NCBI GenBank assembly: GCA_027946555.1
Contig: JAPEVC010000065.1
Coordinates: 94,125-158,124 of the forward strand
Length of the DNA: 64,000 nucleotides
DNA from: Gnomoniopsis sp. IMI 355080
Taxonomy: Eukaryota > Ascomycota > Sordariomycetes > Diaporthales > Gnomoniaceae
Reading direction: 5' to 3'
Made by a program: the position numbers and the translations under genes. This document shows positions 1 to 10,046 of the stretch, in pieces. The notes below the pieces were generated by a model. It had not been told where the DNA came from and searched no databases. It worked only from the letters and a program-made list of their open reading frames with translations. Numbering within the stretch: the stretch's first letter is position 1; the number at the start of each line of letters is the position of its first letter.

Positions 1-573
1 TCAATGTGTATTCGATCTTTCCATACATGGACGGCATCTTCCGTTATTCACCCGTTCGGGCCAGAAATGCCTCCATCGTGACTCACGACTGTCGATCTCA
101 TCCTGAAGATCCTCCTTCTCGCTCAAATGAGGGATCAATACTCACGTTATAACCGTCCTTTGCGAAAAAAATATGCCCAAGGCTGCAGCCTGTCGCCCAT
201 CATCACAATGCTTACACATTGATGTAGATGCGAGAAGAAGGCATATAGCTGACAGGGGACATCCGTTCGAAGAAACTTCTTTTGAATGTGCAATTAAGCC
301 AACCCGGGACAGGTGTTCCAATAAAATCTCGCTTTTTACGGTACACGTACATCATCTTCGTGTCGATGATCAATCGGTATGGGACTCTTCTTATGTCTCT
401 CACTCCTCATCTAATGATAGACTTCTTGAAGTCGCAGGCACTCAAGTATGCAATCCTATAAATCGTCTACGCGGGCATCTGAGCGATGCAAACGTATTTT
501 CATATGACTGGGCCACGTCGGGAGCGAGTATGAGCGACACATCCAGTGTACAGTGTACAGCCTCTGGTACAGT
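1..573. other. Left-edge stretch without a supported gene
   Basis: Only short open frames without family resemblance are visible. A short minus-strand frame ends at position 1, but it is too brief to call as the end of a gene lying outside the window. Confidence 0.4.
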
Positions 574-972
574 TTAATTTCCGGCCGCTGTTAATCCAGC
601 ATAGCCCCATGCTCCAATGAGTCCAGAACTGATAAATCGGAAGACTGCCCATCGAGGGTAACCCTCTTTCCATACAAGATAACTGTCGACCAAGCCAGCG
701 TATGCACCTGTGACAGCCATCACTGTATCCACTAGTTCCAGTTGACCTCGAGAGTAGAAAAGAAACGTCAAGAGGCCAATGACAGTAGTACGGACTCCGT
801 TGACCTTCATGACCGGGGCGGCAGCAGGACTCTTCGCTATGTGAGCTGGAAAGCCGAACTCCAGCATTGCGCCTTCAGCATTGAACAGTGGCCAGATACC
901 CCCAAATGTCATGGTCGAGCCCACACTTGCGTCCCAAGAGTCAGTAGATGGCTTCACATATTCAAGGAGCAT
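574..972 (-). CDS. DUF4267 family small membrane protein
   Basis: The 132-residue product matches the general pattern of fungal DUF4267 proteins: an N-terminal hydrophobic segment running into GGIWPLFNAEGAM, a short F-G-F-P motif, then a Gly/Arg/hydrophobic core (TTVIGLLTFLFYSR), and a C-terminal half with AVTGAYAGLVDSYLVWKEG and a final hydrophobic helix ending in GAWGYAGLTAAGN. Three to four membrane-spanning helices are likely. The function of this family is not known. I chose the ATG at 972; the N-terminal region before GGIW is less typical, so an upstream exon is possible. No partner gene is close by. Family assignment is from remembered pattern, not a search. Confidence 0.72.
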   Translation of the reverse strand: MLLEYVKPSTDSWDASVGSTMTFGGIWPLFNAEGAMLEFGFPAHIAKSPAAAPVMKVNGVRTTVIGLLTFLFYSRGQLELVDTVMAVTGAYAGLVDSYLVWKEGYPRWAVFRFISSGLIGAWGYAGLTAAGN

Positions 973-2148
973 GCAGGAAAACGGAGGACATCACGAACAT
1001 GAGGCCGGGGATATGGCGGAACGCGAAGCCGTCGAACATTGTGATGATACTTCGGTATTGAGTGCTGGTCGCCGTAGATATGATTGCTACGCCACACGTA
1101 TTGGAAATTACCTGCAAAAATTCGACGATTGAAAACTTTACAAACAAGATGTTGCTAAGTACAAGAGAATTGGGTTCAAAAGCTGATAGCAACGAAGTTG
1201 GGTCAGCAGCTGCTTAAATAGTGACACTTGGCGGCTAGGTGAATGGTTTGCTGTGCCGCATTGGAATTTCTCCATCCTTACCTAAGCGTCGATAACAACT
1301 TTGAGGATTGCGGCCATGCTTCATTTGAATGGATCCCAAACTTAACGGGTCTTTCATGATACAAACTTAATTTTGTGGGGTATATTGGTTTGTTAACGTG
1401 TCGATGTGCGGATCAGGCTCGCTCTTCAGTAATTAGCATCTCGCCAGAGCAGCCAGCCAAGGTTGCAGAGACGTTAATAAAGTAGCGACTAGGACTGCGT
1501 ATGTCAACAACAGGTCGTCTTCCAAAAGTCTGCTACATTGCTTAGGGTGAAACGCGCAAATTCTCGAGTGATGGGCCATCAAGACTTTCGCTTCGTCGAC
1601 ACGTCCATCCAGTACTGATCAATCGACAGTTCATTCTATAAACCCCGTCGCGTTGATCCATACGGTGAGAAGGCTAGCTAGCAGTATTCTTCCTCCTACC
1701 CGACCAAGTTGAAGTAGGGATAAGGCTTACTTAGCCTTCTGCGCCCTTTACACGTTCGAAGACTTAACAGAGGAACAAAACAAAGTTGGTGAATTTGGTT
1801 CACGCGAAGACCAATGTGCTCCAAGTTTAGAATTCTCCGATTGTTGCCAATTATTATCCTTTGTCACTAGCTATGAACAAGAAATATGTTATCGCCGCTA
1901 CTGCAAATCGGCACACAGCCTCTCCTCACAAAGATGATTTGACAATGGAATATTCCATCTTTGTGGTCGAACTATAATTGGATTGTGCTGATCTGGCATC
2001 CAAAAAAGTGTTCAAATACAAAGGAGCACCTTCTTCATCACCCTAACTTGCCACATTTCTGTCATTCTTACATTCTTCTCGTCAGCGTTTCCTACAAGCA
2101 ATTCCCAATATTTTCTCTTCATCTCTTTCATCTCATAAAACGAACAAA
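973..2148. other. Intergenic, 5' regions of two divergent genes
   Basis: No supported gene. The last 100 bases before 2149 are pyrimidine-rich (runs of TTCTC and CATC), as is common in leaders of fungal genes, and fit transcription of the small gene that starts at 2149. Confidence 0.4.
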
Positions 2149-2385
2149 ATGTGTGTGCAGGCCACCTGGAAGAACGTGTGTGACCACTGCGAAAACAAGG
2201 CCCAGGCTGACAAGCGCAGGAAGGTCGAACGTGGTTGGTGCGGCTACGCCTATCGGTATAGGCAGTTTGGTTGTTGCCGGAACTTTGACAGCTACAATGT
2301 CAAGTACGCCGGTCGAATCGAAGCTTTCATGGACAGGTGCACCTTGAAGTCTCAGAACTGGGCTTTCGTTGAACGGCTTAAGTAA
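2149..2385 (+). CDS. Small cysteine-containing protein, unknown function
   Basis: A 78-residue intronless product starts at an ATG in good context (ACAAAATGT) after a pyrimidine-rich leader. It contains seven cysteines (residues 2, 10, 13, 31, 42, 43 and 64), with a C-x2-C pair near the N-terminus and an adjacent CC pair. It is basic and aromatic in the middle (WCGYAYRYRQFGCC). There is no signal peptide, so it is not an obvious secreted effector; the C-x2-C could bind metal. I do not recognise the family. The leader and the start context make it more than a random open frame, but expression is not shown. Confidence 0.5.
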   Translation: MCVQATWKNVCDHCENKAQADKRRKVERGWCGYAYRYRQFGCCRNFDSYNVKYAGRIEAFMDRCTLKSQNWAFVERLK

Positions 2386-2958
2386 TTCTTAGTGTTACCT
2401 CCAGCTCTGGCTTTGACGTAAAAGACCAGGGGGAAAAGAGCAGGCATTTTGCGAGCCGCCGGCGGCAGGAAAATGGATCTTCTGACCCATTAGTAATAGT
2501 AATTATGCGTAATTGTGAGGGCGACAAAGTACCAGATCACTCTTTGTCTGCATAGGCTGGTAGCGATACGTTTGGCGTCCGGAGTACTTCTCATAGAAAA
2601 TCGAGTCAAAAAGTGATTCAACCTTCTCCATCAGAGTTCAGTGCCTTCATGGCAAATGATTAAATAACCCATAAGCTCCCGAGTTCCACCGACTGTCTAT
2701 TGACTCTGATTTTATGTGGTTCATATAACATTCAGCATGGCTGAAACTCGGCGAATTCCCGTGTATGCCTTTGCTAGCAACATCCCGCCGAGGTAGACGA
2801 GACGTAGCTGGCTTTGTCTCGAATTTATGAGGCTCACACATTCGTTACCTAGCTTCCTATGAAGGGTACGCAGACTCTAATCCATAGAATAGACACGATC
2901 ATTGTTCAATACCATATTATTTACTGTCTTTCACTTATAGACCAGCCTAAGCAGCAAA
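2386..2958. other. Intergenic stretch
   Basis: No gene or clear element seen. The first part is probably 3' untranslated sequence of the small gene ending at 2385, including a GCCGCCGGCGGC palindrome near 2457-2468. Confidence 0.35.
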
Positions 2959-3192
2959 ATGGCTGTCTTTACAACTGGTCGTTGTCTCAGATCTCAAGGC
3001 GCACATGACAATGGGCTTATTCTACTATCTCGAAGACAGTTCATCTCCAGACAAGGCCCAGATAGTGACAATGCCATTGATGTGGAGAGACTCGAACAAA
3101 GGCCATTACACCGAGCTGTCGATATAATGTCGACCTCACTCCGTTCCCAAGCACCTAATCGAGGAAGCCAGACACGTCCGTCCACAAGATAA
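2959..3192 (+). CDS. Possible small upstream ORF (77 codons)
   Basis: The frame opens at an ATG in strong context (GCAAAATGG) and ends 65 bases before the ATG of the next gene on the same strand. The predicted peptide is basic and has no recognisable domain. It may be an upstream ORF on the same transcript, a small separate protein, or chance. I found no good splice join to the following frame. Confidence 0.25.
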   Translation: MAVFTTGRCLRSQGAHDNGLILLSRRQFISRQGPDSDNAIDVERLEQRPLHRAVDIMSTSLRSQAPNRGSQTRPSTR

Positions 3193-3257
3193 ACAAGGAA
3201 AAGAAAAACAAGAAGTTCTTGACCATACTCCGAGATCCTTCAGTACCGCATTGCATC

Positions 3258-4052
3258 ATGGGCAGCAACTCATCCAAGCACAGTGTCGACAGGGCTCGTG
3301 AGTCCAGGACCAAGAAGAATCTCAGATCTGCCAACCGCCTGGAGCGGGACAGACAAAGTGACAACAGCTTCTTCCACCGTCAGCCCAACTATGAGGACAT
3401 CCGCTCCCAAGCATTGAGAAGAGCACACAGTTCGAGGATCTCCGAGCCAATGCCGGCAAGTCTACCGACCATGCCCATGGCACCTGCTCCTATTCACTAC
3501 AGACACAGTGCTGACCACCGACGACCACCACCGCCCCCCAACACGTCTTCTCCATCCAATTCGTCTGTGTTCACTTACGCAAGCGCCGTTCCTGCGCCAC
3601 TGAACATTGTGAAGAAGAAGAAGACGGCCCATCCTCCACCTCCTCCTTCTACTCCCCGTCGAACTTCGTCCTCGAAGCATTCAAGAGATGTGCCATCAAC
3701 AGGTCGGCCTATGTTCCAACCTTCCATGAACGCACCACCCACGCTTCCTGCGAATTACTACCCGCCGACTTCGTCAAACAACAAGACCACTCGCAAATCG
3801 TCGTCGAGACGGGGACGCTCTCGCTCGCCAAAGAGACATCCCTCGCCCAAGCGACCGCAATCGGCTAGTTCCCAGAGACATGGTCCATCAACTGCACGCT
3901 ACCCGCCTTCATCTGACCGTGCACCACCGCCTCTATCCTCTCGCAATATCCTCCCTCAAGCGCAATATGGGTCTGTGACCCCTCCTGCGCGTCACCGATC
4001 TGGGAGACGACATGTGAGTCGGGATGAGGTTCGTGGACGGCAATTGTGTTGA
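3258..4052 (+). CDS. Disordered Pro/Ser/Arg-rich protein with myristoylation-type N-terminus
   Basis: The product is 264 residues. I chose the ATG at 3258, 13 codons inside a longer open frame, because it gives MGSNSSKHS, which fits the N-myristoylation pattern M-G-x3-S (Gly2, Ser6). The rest is low-complexity: RPPPPP, KKKK, PPPPPS and SSSRRGRSRSPKRHPSPKR, with scattered PPxS/T segments that could bind SH3-type domains. No folded domain is visible. A membrane-anchored scaffold or signalling adaptor is a reasonable inference, but no family is recognised. A GTGAGT at 4014 could be a donor to a further exon, so the C-terminus is uncertain. Confidence 0.55.
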   Translation: MGSNSSKHSVDRARESRTKKNLRSANRLERDRQSDNSFFHRQPNYEDIRSQALRRAHSSRISEPMPASLPTMPMAPAPIHYRHSADHRRPPPPPNTSSPSNSSVFTYASAVPAPLNIVKKKKTAHPPPPPSTPRRTSSSKHSRDVPSTGRPMFQPSMNAPPTLPANYYPPTSSNNKTTRKSSSRRGRSRSPKRHPSPKRPQSASSQRHGPSTARYPPSSDRAPPPLSSRNILPQAQYGSVTPPARHRSGRRHVSRDEVRGRQLC

Positions 4053-4283
4053 GCAAAATTAATTCAGTGAGTTTTCCCGACATTCTTTTAGATATTTTCC
4101 TTTGTTATTTCAAATCCAGAAACCCAGGCTTGGTATGTATGCGAGCAGGGCGTCTTCCCGACATTGATTGTGGGCAAGTGCCTCATTTTTAGAAGTTAGA
4201 GAATATACCCAAAAACCCTGACAATCCAAATCTCTCAATTCTCTGTACATCCAGGTTTGTACTGTGAAATCCCTCCACAATCT

Positions 4284-4547
4284 TTACTCATGCTGCCGTT
4301 GCTCCGTGATGACTTGAGAATGCGGTTTATTCAAACCGCCGTTGAAACCAATACCACCTATTACCGCCGCTAGCGTTGTAGCCTTGAAAATGGTCTCGTA
4401 CTGTTCAGTCTTGATGCGTGAATTGTATGGTTGGCGTGACACCCGGAAGAAGGCTGCTCCTGTGAAGAACAGCCATGAGCCGAAGAGAATGTAAAGACGA
4501 TAAGGGTACAATTGTGAGAACCGTGAGTTTGGTTCTTGAATCGCCAT
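4284..4547 (-). CDS. Small two-helix membrane protein, unknown function
   Basis: Starting at the ATG at 4547, the product has 87 residues. It has a first hydrophobic helix (YRLYILFGSWLFFTGAAFFRV, about residues 17-37), a polar stretch with KTEQYETIFK, and a second weaker hydrophobic segment (TTLAAVIGGIGF). The open frame extends upstream, but the part before MAIQEP is not membrane-like and reads as random. The size and two-helix layout resemble small organellar membrane subunits, but I cannot name it. Its stop lies about 230 bases from the convergent end of the gene at 3258-4052. Confidence 0.5.
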   Translation of the reverse strand: MAIQEPNSRFSQLYPYRLYILFGSWLFFTGAAFFRVSRQPYNSRIKTEQYETIFKATTLAAVIGGIGFNGGLNKPHSQVITEQRQHE

Positions 4548-4976
4548 TACGAATTGGAGGGCAGAAAAGACTGAGAATCTAATCCTGGGTCCGAGTTTGC
4601 TCCCCCGTTCCTTTGATAGTTGAAAGTCCATGACGTCCAAAGCTGAGCCCTTCTCGCGGATTGACAGCTTCCGCCAGCTGTCACCGGCTGTGCGCAATGT
4701 CCAGCCAGCTTTGGATTTGATTCTCCGTACAGCCAACGAATTGAGTCGCAAAGTAAAGCTGAGGTGTCGTCAAACCATGTGGCGATAGTTGAGTAAGGCA
4801 CGCATCCACTGTGATAGGTGAAAATCTTGACGTGCTGTTGGTACGAGATGATAAGCCTTCGGCAGTTGAAGTGGTATCTTTCCTGGGCAAGTCTGTTCGT
4901 TGTCCCACTCCCTCGTAGATATACCGCCCTGTGGCACGAAGAATAGCACCACTGTGGCCTTTCAGATTGAAGCGTC

Positions 4977-5711
4977 TCAAACATCCCTCCACTTCCATAC
5001 ACTCCACTCATGCAGCTTCTCGTCATCCCACTCCCTCAGGTCGATCTCCTCTCTCCCCTCTTGGTCAGCCACAAGCCCACCCGCCTCCATCAACTCCCAG
5101 AACTCCCGCATGTAGTCGATGTAAGCCACTCTCATGGCGTAGACCACAATGGCCTTGGCATTCTTTGACCGTCGCAGACATCTCAAAATGGCTTGGCTTA
5201 GAAGCTCTGGGTGTTCCTCCGTATACATAGTATCCGCGGCAAGGATGATCGGGAAGCCATTTACGTCGTCAACAGTAAAGGAGCCTTTGTCACCGTCTGC
5301 TTCAGCTGAATAGAGATGGACGGTGTCGGGTTCCTTCCAGTCGAGTGTGCCGCATACCGCCGATGCTCCATGAACTTTCAAAGTGTCTGTGTTGAGATCA
5401 ACGTTGGCCTGGACGCCCGGCACGATGGTTGGCAGATCTGTCAAGAGTGCCCCGGTACCCCAGACGCAGGCTGCTGTGAGACCACTCAGTCCCGTGCCAG
5501 CACCGAGTTCCAGGATTGTGAAACGGTCATTGTCTTGTTGAAGTTGTTGTTGGTTGATATCCAGCTTGTGCAGCAAATTTGAAAGGATACCAGCTGAGCT
5601 CCATGTTGTCAACGACAGGCCCTCTGCTCTACATGGAGTATCGACAATGGCAATTGGTATGTCCTCTTCATCACTCTTGGGCACCTTGAATACTTTTCTA
5701 TTGAGCGCCAT
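4977..5711 (-). CDS. Protein lysine methyltransferase-like (Methyltransf_16) SAM-dependent enzyme
   Basis: A 244-residue intronless protein of the seven-beta-strand methyltransferase class. The SAM-binding motif I is ILELGAGTGLSG (about residues 66-77), followed by LLTDLP (motif II region, about 89-94) and ILAADTMYTEEHP (about 156-168), the place of the D-x-x-Y motif of METTL21/EFM-type protein lysine methyltransferases. The N-terminal GLSLTTWSSAGILSNLL matches the conserved 'G-x-x-x-W-x-x-A/S' entry of this family. Length is usual for the family. The substrate is probably a protein lysine (some members were annotated as nicotinamide N-methyltransferase), but it cannot be told from sequence. 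The end NxxxW-type KLHEWSVWKW looks complete. Confidence 0.85.
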   Translation of the reverse strand: MALNRKVFKVPKSDEEDIPIAIVDTPCRAEGLSLTTWSSAGILSNLLHKLDINQQQLQQDNDRFTILELGAGTGLSGLTAACVWGTGALLTDLPTIVPGVQANVDLNTDTLKVHGASAVCGTLDWKEPDTVHLYSAEADGDKGSFTVDDVNGFPIILAADTMYTEEHPELLSQAILRCLRRSKNAKAIVVYAMRVAYIDYMREFWELMEAGGLVADQEGREEIDLREWDDEKLHEWSVWKWRDV

Positions 5712-8264
5712 TGTTGGTGTTGGGGGATAGATTCGTTATTCTGTGAGGTTGGAAAAATCCCTGGAAATCTAAAAAAATTAACGTTGCGTGCGCTAGCCGA
5801 AATGGATGGACTTGCAGGGTTCATCACCCAAGCCAGGCCCAAGCGTAACTTCCGGGTACACCCGTCTAACCGGCGGAGACCCACAAACAGAGGCTCTTGA
5901 GGCCTTGTGTTAGTTAGAGCCAAACCTGATGATTGACAAGCTTGTGTCCCCTCCAGCAGCACTTGGCTTAAGCCACGAGAGAAACACACATCTTGGAGAC
6001 AAATGAATGCTGGATTATCTCAGTAAAAAGTTACAATCTCAACTTCATACTCTCAATACAACAACAACATTGCTTCTTGTCAAGCAATATCCAACTCCAC
6101 GGGAAAGCATTCTTCAACATCAGAACCAACATCTGGACCCAAACCCTCAGTATATCAAACCACATTCATAGATGCTTATCTCCGCTCATGAAGCTTAAGT
6201 GCATCAAGTAACGACCAAAATTTATTAACAAGTACACAAAATTGCCAATATGAAGCAGCAAAGACTCTCTAGGACCTCTGGCTCTATGACGTTTGACCTG
6301 AAGCATTTCTCTAATTCGGGCACATTGGGTATGACATCTTACAAAAATTTACGCACAATTCCGCGGCGAAGCTAGTCAAGAACTCAATTTTTTTTATCGT
6401 TTCCTGAAATATGTAGTCGAGATACTCATGCATTTACGTTGTTGTATTGGTTTGCTGTAGAAAGGCTAAGCGAAGGTTGAATGCCCGATCCGCATCGAGC
6501 AACACTTAACATTCTCGAAGTGGAGAAAGCTCTCGGCCTCCCGGCTAAACGTGAGACCCGAAAATGGTTATCTTACAGTGCTTTCGTCCAAACTAGTCAT
6601 CACCGACAAGACCCGCTTACGGTGGGAACAAGCCCATGATGCTACATCTAGAGGCACGCGATACGTCTGGAAAAACGCAGTGCGATTTTCGTTACAGTTT
6701 GTGTCTATGTGTAAGAAGAAGATAGGATAAGGAAATCCATTCTATCTAGAGTATAATATTTGATATGCAGTCGATTCGAATACCAGAAGCGCCTCGGGAT
6801 GCCGCCAACTCGGTCCTCCTTCCCAACCATCGGAATTCGCTGTAGCAACGATCAAGAACTTGGGAAAGATCTGCTCCCTGGAGTTTGATGCTCTTTTTCT
6901 CTCTGCTTACACGAATACGTCTTTCTTGGCCATTAATCACGCTGACCTGTGGCTGATGCTTGGTAACGTTAGCGCCGACAAGTGGCAGATAAGTAATATA
7001 ATTCGAAACGGACTGACAACCTAGAAGCCTCGGCCATGATACCAGGTCTCTACTAAGTTGTGACGTGCAACGTTCCTCAGTAGGCTATACTGTCTTTTAT
7101 GAATTATTTCGTGAACTTCCACACTTCAACCTCTCATAGAGGTCTTTGCGATATTTGATGGATCTGAACGGCGGACCCTGGGATGTGACGAGATACTGCT
7201 GTGCACTAGATAAGTAACTGGCGAATGAGCAGCTTGCATGAGACCTTTATGGAACTACACATCGCGCCATCACGTCTCTCATTGCAGCTAGTATTTGCTC
7301 CACCTGGATCTTTGTGCCATGAGAAACACTATTGAGCATCTCGGGGCTCAATACTTCATGAAACATGGTGATTCTCCATCCAAGGAATGATGATGCCATC
7401 ACTTGTAGCGCCTTAAGTCAAAATCAGGCAAGCGAGGCGACAACCAAGACTGCAGATGTCACAAAGACAGCAGACTGACTGGGGAACTGTTCTCGAAATA
7501 CTGACTTGCATTACTATCCCAGCCACTGCAGCCCATGTTGAAAAATTCGAGGAACAAATAACGGACCTTCTCCGCCTTGGCAGGAGGATCTCGCTGGCCA
7601 GCTTGGCTGCCGGCTCAGTTGGAAACAGAACTACTTGCTTGGCATGTCTTGGCGTTTATCCATTCCAACCAGGTGGGCTCCGTCAAACTCTCCTGCCAAG
7701 ATGTACATCTGGGGCAAGCAAGCACGTATGTCAACCTTTCAAGGAAAAAAGTGGATGTCTACGGACGTATGCGAAGGTCATCCACCGTAGCGGCGTGTAA
7801 TTTCAGCCTCGCATATATTGCGGGCGCAAAGATACGGACTCTTCAGGGAGTGATCGTAGCCCATCAGGTCAGCAATTTCGTCGATTTTGGAATTTTCAGT
7901 CCACAAATCCAGGACAAGGCTAGCAGGCTATCTCGCCTTACCACTATGGAGCACTGATAGATGGGTCAAATTGTTTCTAGAGTGGTGACGGGCGGATCAG
8001 TGTACAGCCCTGTGCTCAGCCCTGTCCCCTCGTCTCCTGGTCGGCCTGCCTGAATAGAGATCAGTCCCGTGGAGGCGAGAACAGGCCCACCAAGCTTAAT
8101 GTTAAACAGAGATAGAGTGAACTAGACCTCATTTATGGGCTGGCTAGCCTTGGCTACCAGGACTGCAAGATACCCCTTAGTTGTTTCCTTTCTGTGGGGT
8201 CAGCTCGCTCCTCTAATGGTGAGCTCAATACCGACCTCAATGGTGAGTTCGGGGAGAATAGGGA
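5712..8264. other. 2.5-kb intergenic region without a supported gene
   Basis: Several frames of 60-126 codons are open, the longest at 7456-7957 in two overlapping frames, but none shows a family motif, good start context or consistent splice joins. The region 6000-6200 is CAA/ACA-rich, like an untranslated leader. No inverted repeats or transposon ends were seen. Confidence 0.4.
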
Positions 8265-8274
8265 GGTCTCTGGC

Positions 8275-8281
8275 TATATAT
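8275..8281 (+). promoter_or_regulatory. Candidate TATA box of the AA9 gene
   Basis: The sequence TATATAT lies about 230 bases before the ATG at 8506, leaving room for the pyrimidine-rich leader that follows. A GTGGGG at 8194-8199 matches the SYGGRG consensus of the carbon repressor CreA, and GGCTAT at 8272-8277 matches the loose GGCWWW xylanase-regulator pattern; both are short and weak evidence alone. Confidence 0.4.
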
Positions 8282-8505
8282 GACCCTTAGTGACACCATT
8301 CGAAGTAGTCAGAATGTTTTGAATCTTCCAATCCATCACACTTCACCGACATTCACTTTCAATTCACTCTTTTTGTACTTTGCAATCTTTGGCTGAGCCA
8401 CTCGTTGATTTTACCTAAACGGTACACAATTTTTCTTTTCACGGCCCTTGGTCAGCAGACTGTTGCATCTACATAACCCATCAAATCATTCATCATATCA
8501 TCACA

Positions 8506-9483
8506 ATGCGTTACACTCTTGCCGTCATCGTCGCAGCCTTCGTGGCCAGCGCATCCGCCCACACCAGAATCTACAGCGCGTGGGTCAACGGCGAGGACCA
8601 AGGCGATGGCCGTGGCACCTACATCCGCTCGCCTCCCACAAACGACCCCGTGAAGGACTTGACCACCTCAGACATTGTCTGCAACGTTGCTGGCGCCACC
8701 GCCGTCTCCGACTTCGTCTCTGCCGCTGCCGGTGATACCATCACTATGGAGTGGTACCACGACTCCCGTGGCGACGACATCATTGCCAGCTCGCACAAGG
8801 GACCCATCATTACTTACATCGCCGAGTACTTTGAGGACGCCGGAGCTTCGCCCATCTGGACCAAGATTGCTGAGCAGGGTTATGATAGCTCCTCGGACAC
8901 CTGGGCCGTGGACGACTTGATCTCCGCTGGCGGCAAGATCGACTTCACGCTGCCCAGCAACATCAAGGCTGGCAAGTACATGGTCCGTCAGGAGATCATT
9001 GCCCTGCACGAGTCCGATACCTGCTACGCCACTGCTGGCTCTCGTGGTGCCCAGTTCTACCCGTCCTGCGTGCAGTTCGAGGTCACTGGCTCCGGCACCG
9101 CCACCCCGGACCAGGCCTTCGACTTCAATGCCAACTACAGCTGTGACCTTCCCGGTATCGAGTTCAACTTGTACGGCGACTTCACCTCGTACGAGATTCC
9201 CGGCCCTGCGGTCGAGAGCACGCTGGGTGGATCATCCTCCTCCAGCTCAGGAAGCTCGGACAGCTCTTCCGGCTCATCCAGCTCAGCAAGCGCTTCTGCG
9301 GCCGTAACGTCCTCGGGTTCCAGCCCATCTGGGGTTGCTAATGCTGCGGGCAACGCGGCGGCTCCCACCACTCTCGCCACTTCCACCACTGCGGCTGCTG
9401 CCGCTGCCCAGCCTACCGCGGCCTCTGGCAGTGGCTCATCCTGCAGCAAGCGTCGCAAGGCGCGTGCTGCCCAGCGTGCCTAA
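8506..9483 (+). CDS. Secreted AA9 lytic polysaccharide monooxygenase
   Basis: A 325-residue copper enzyme that cleaves cellulose or related glucans oxidatively outside the cell. Residues 1-18 form a signal peptide ending in ASASA; cleavage leaves His19 as the N-terminal copper-binding histidine. The second brace histidine is His97 (in SSHKGPIITY), the axial tyrosine is Tyr185 in the conserved QFYPSC, and His168 and Gln183 sit where AA9 second-sphere residues lie. Cys59 and Cys188 probably form the usual disulfide. The catalytic domain ends near residue 235. A Ser/Ala-rich linker follows, with no CBM1; the chain ends in a strongly basic tail (SCSKRRKARAAQRA). The gene is intronless. It converges with the alpha-oxoamine synthase gene. 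Confidence 0.96.
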   Translation: MRYTLAVIVAAFVASASAHTRIYSAWVNGEDQGDGRGTYIRSPPTNDPVKDLTTSDIVCNVAGATAVSDFVSAAAGDTITMEWYHDSRGDDIIASSHKGPIITYIAEYFEDAGASPIWTKIAEQGYDSSSDTWAVDDLISAGGKIDFTLPSNIKAGKYMVRQEIIALHESDTCYATAGSRGAQFYPSCVQFEVTGSGTATPDQAFDFNANYSCDLPGIEFNLYGDFTSYEIPGPAVESTLGGSSSSSSGSSDSSSGSSSSASASAAVTSSGSSPSGVANAAGNAAAPTTLATSTTAAAAAAQPTAASGSGSSCSKRRKARAAQRA

Positions 9484-10046
9484 AGCTGTTAACCTGAATA
9501 TAAATTATTTGTAGGATGAAGAAGGCTATGGATGGGTTGTATTGGTACGGACATGTCTTCACTGTATTTAGGATTTTTCCCTTTATTAGACTAAGGATAG
9601 ATTGCTTTTACTTAATAACAGCATCTATTCCATTTGCACTGCAAAGACGGTGGAGACTAGTATACCTACGGTGCATGAAAATAACACAAGCGTGGAATGT
9701 ACATCAGTGACGAGGTGCTTGTACAAGTATCGTCAACATGCATGTGGTGGGCCGTCTCAGGTTTATGCTTTCATGCAGCGCTGTATAACATTTTAGCGGG
9801 GCTTCCGACTGGGCGTTGTATCCTGCTTCTAGTTTTCTAAATTGCAGTTCCATTTCCCGGTGCTATATAATATTCCAGATGCAAAAACAAAGCTATTCAA
9901 AGCTATACACAGTGGGGAATTATAATGAGATCTTTCACAAAAATAAAGTATATGAACAGAAAGAATCAGGGTATTACTCCAAGCTGACAAGATTCTGTTC
10001 GCGACCCAAGGCCCGCGGCTAGATCAAGTCCTATCCGCAAGGAGTC
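9484..10046. other. Convergent 3' intergenic region
   Basis: Lies between the ends of two converging genes. It is AT-rich and should hold both 3' untranslated regions; no further element is seen. Confidence 0.4.

Noticed and set aside
7456..7957. Two overlapping plus-strand frames of 114 and 126 codons
   Set aside because: No family motif, inconsistent frame and no good splice signal; left as intergenic.
9135..9458. Acidic minus-strand frame opposite the AA9 linker
   Set aside because: It results from the Ser/Ala codon bias of the linker read on the other strand.
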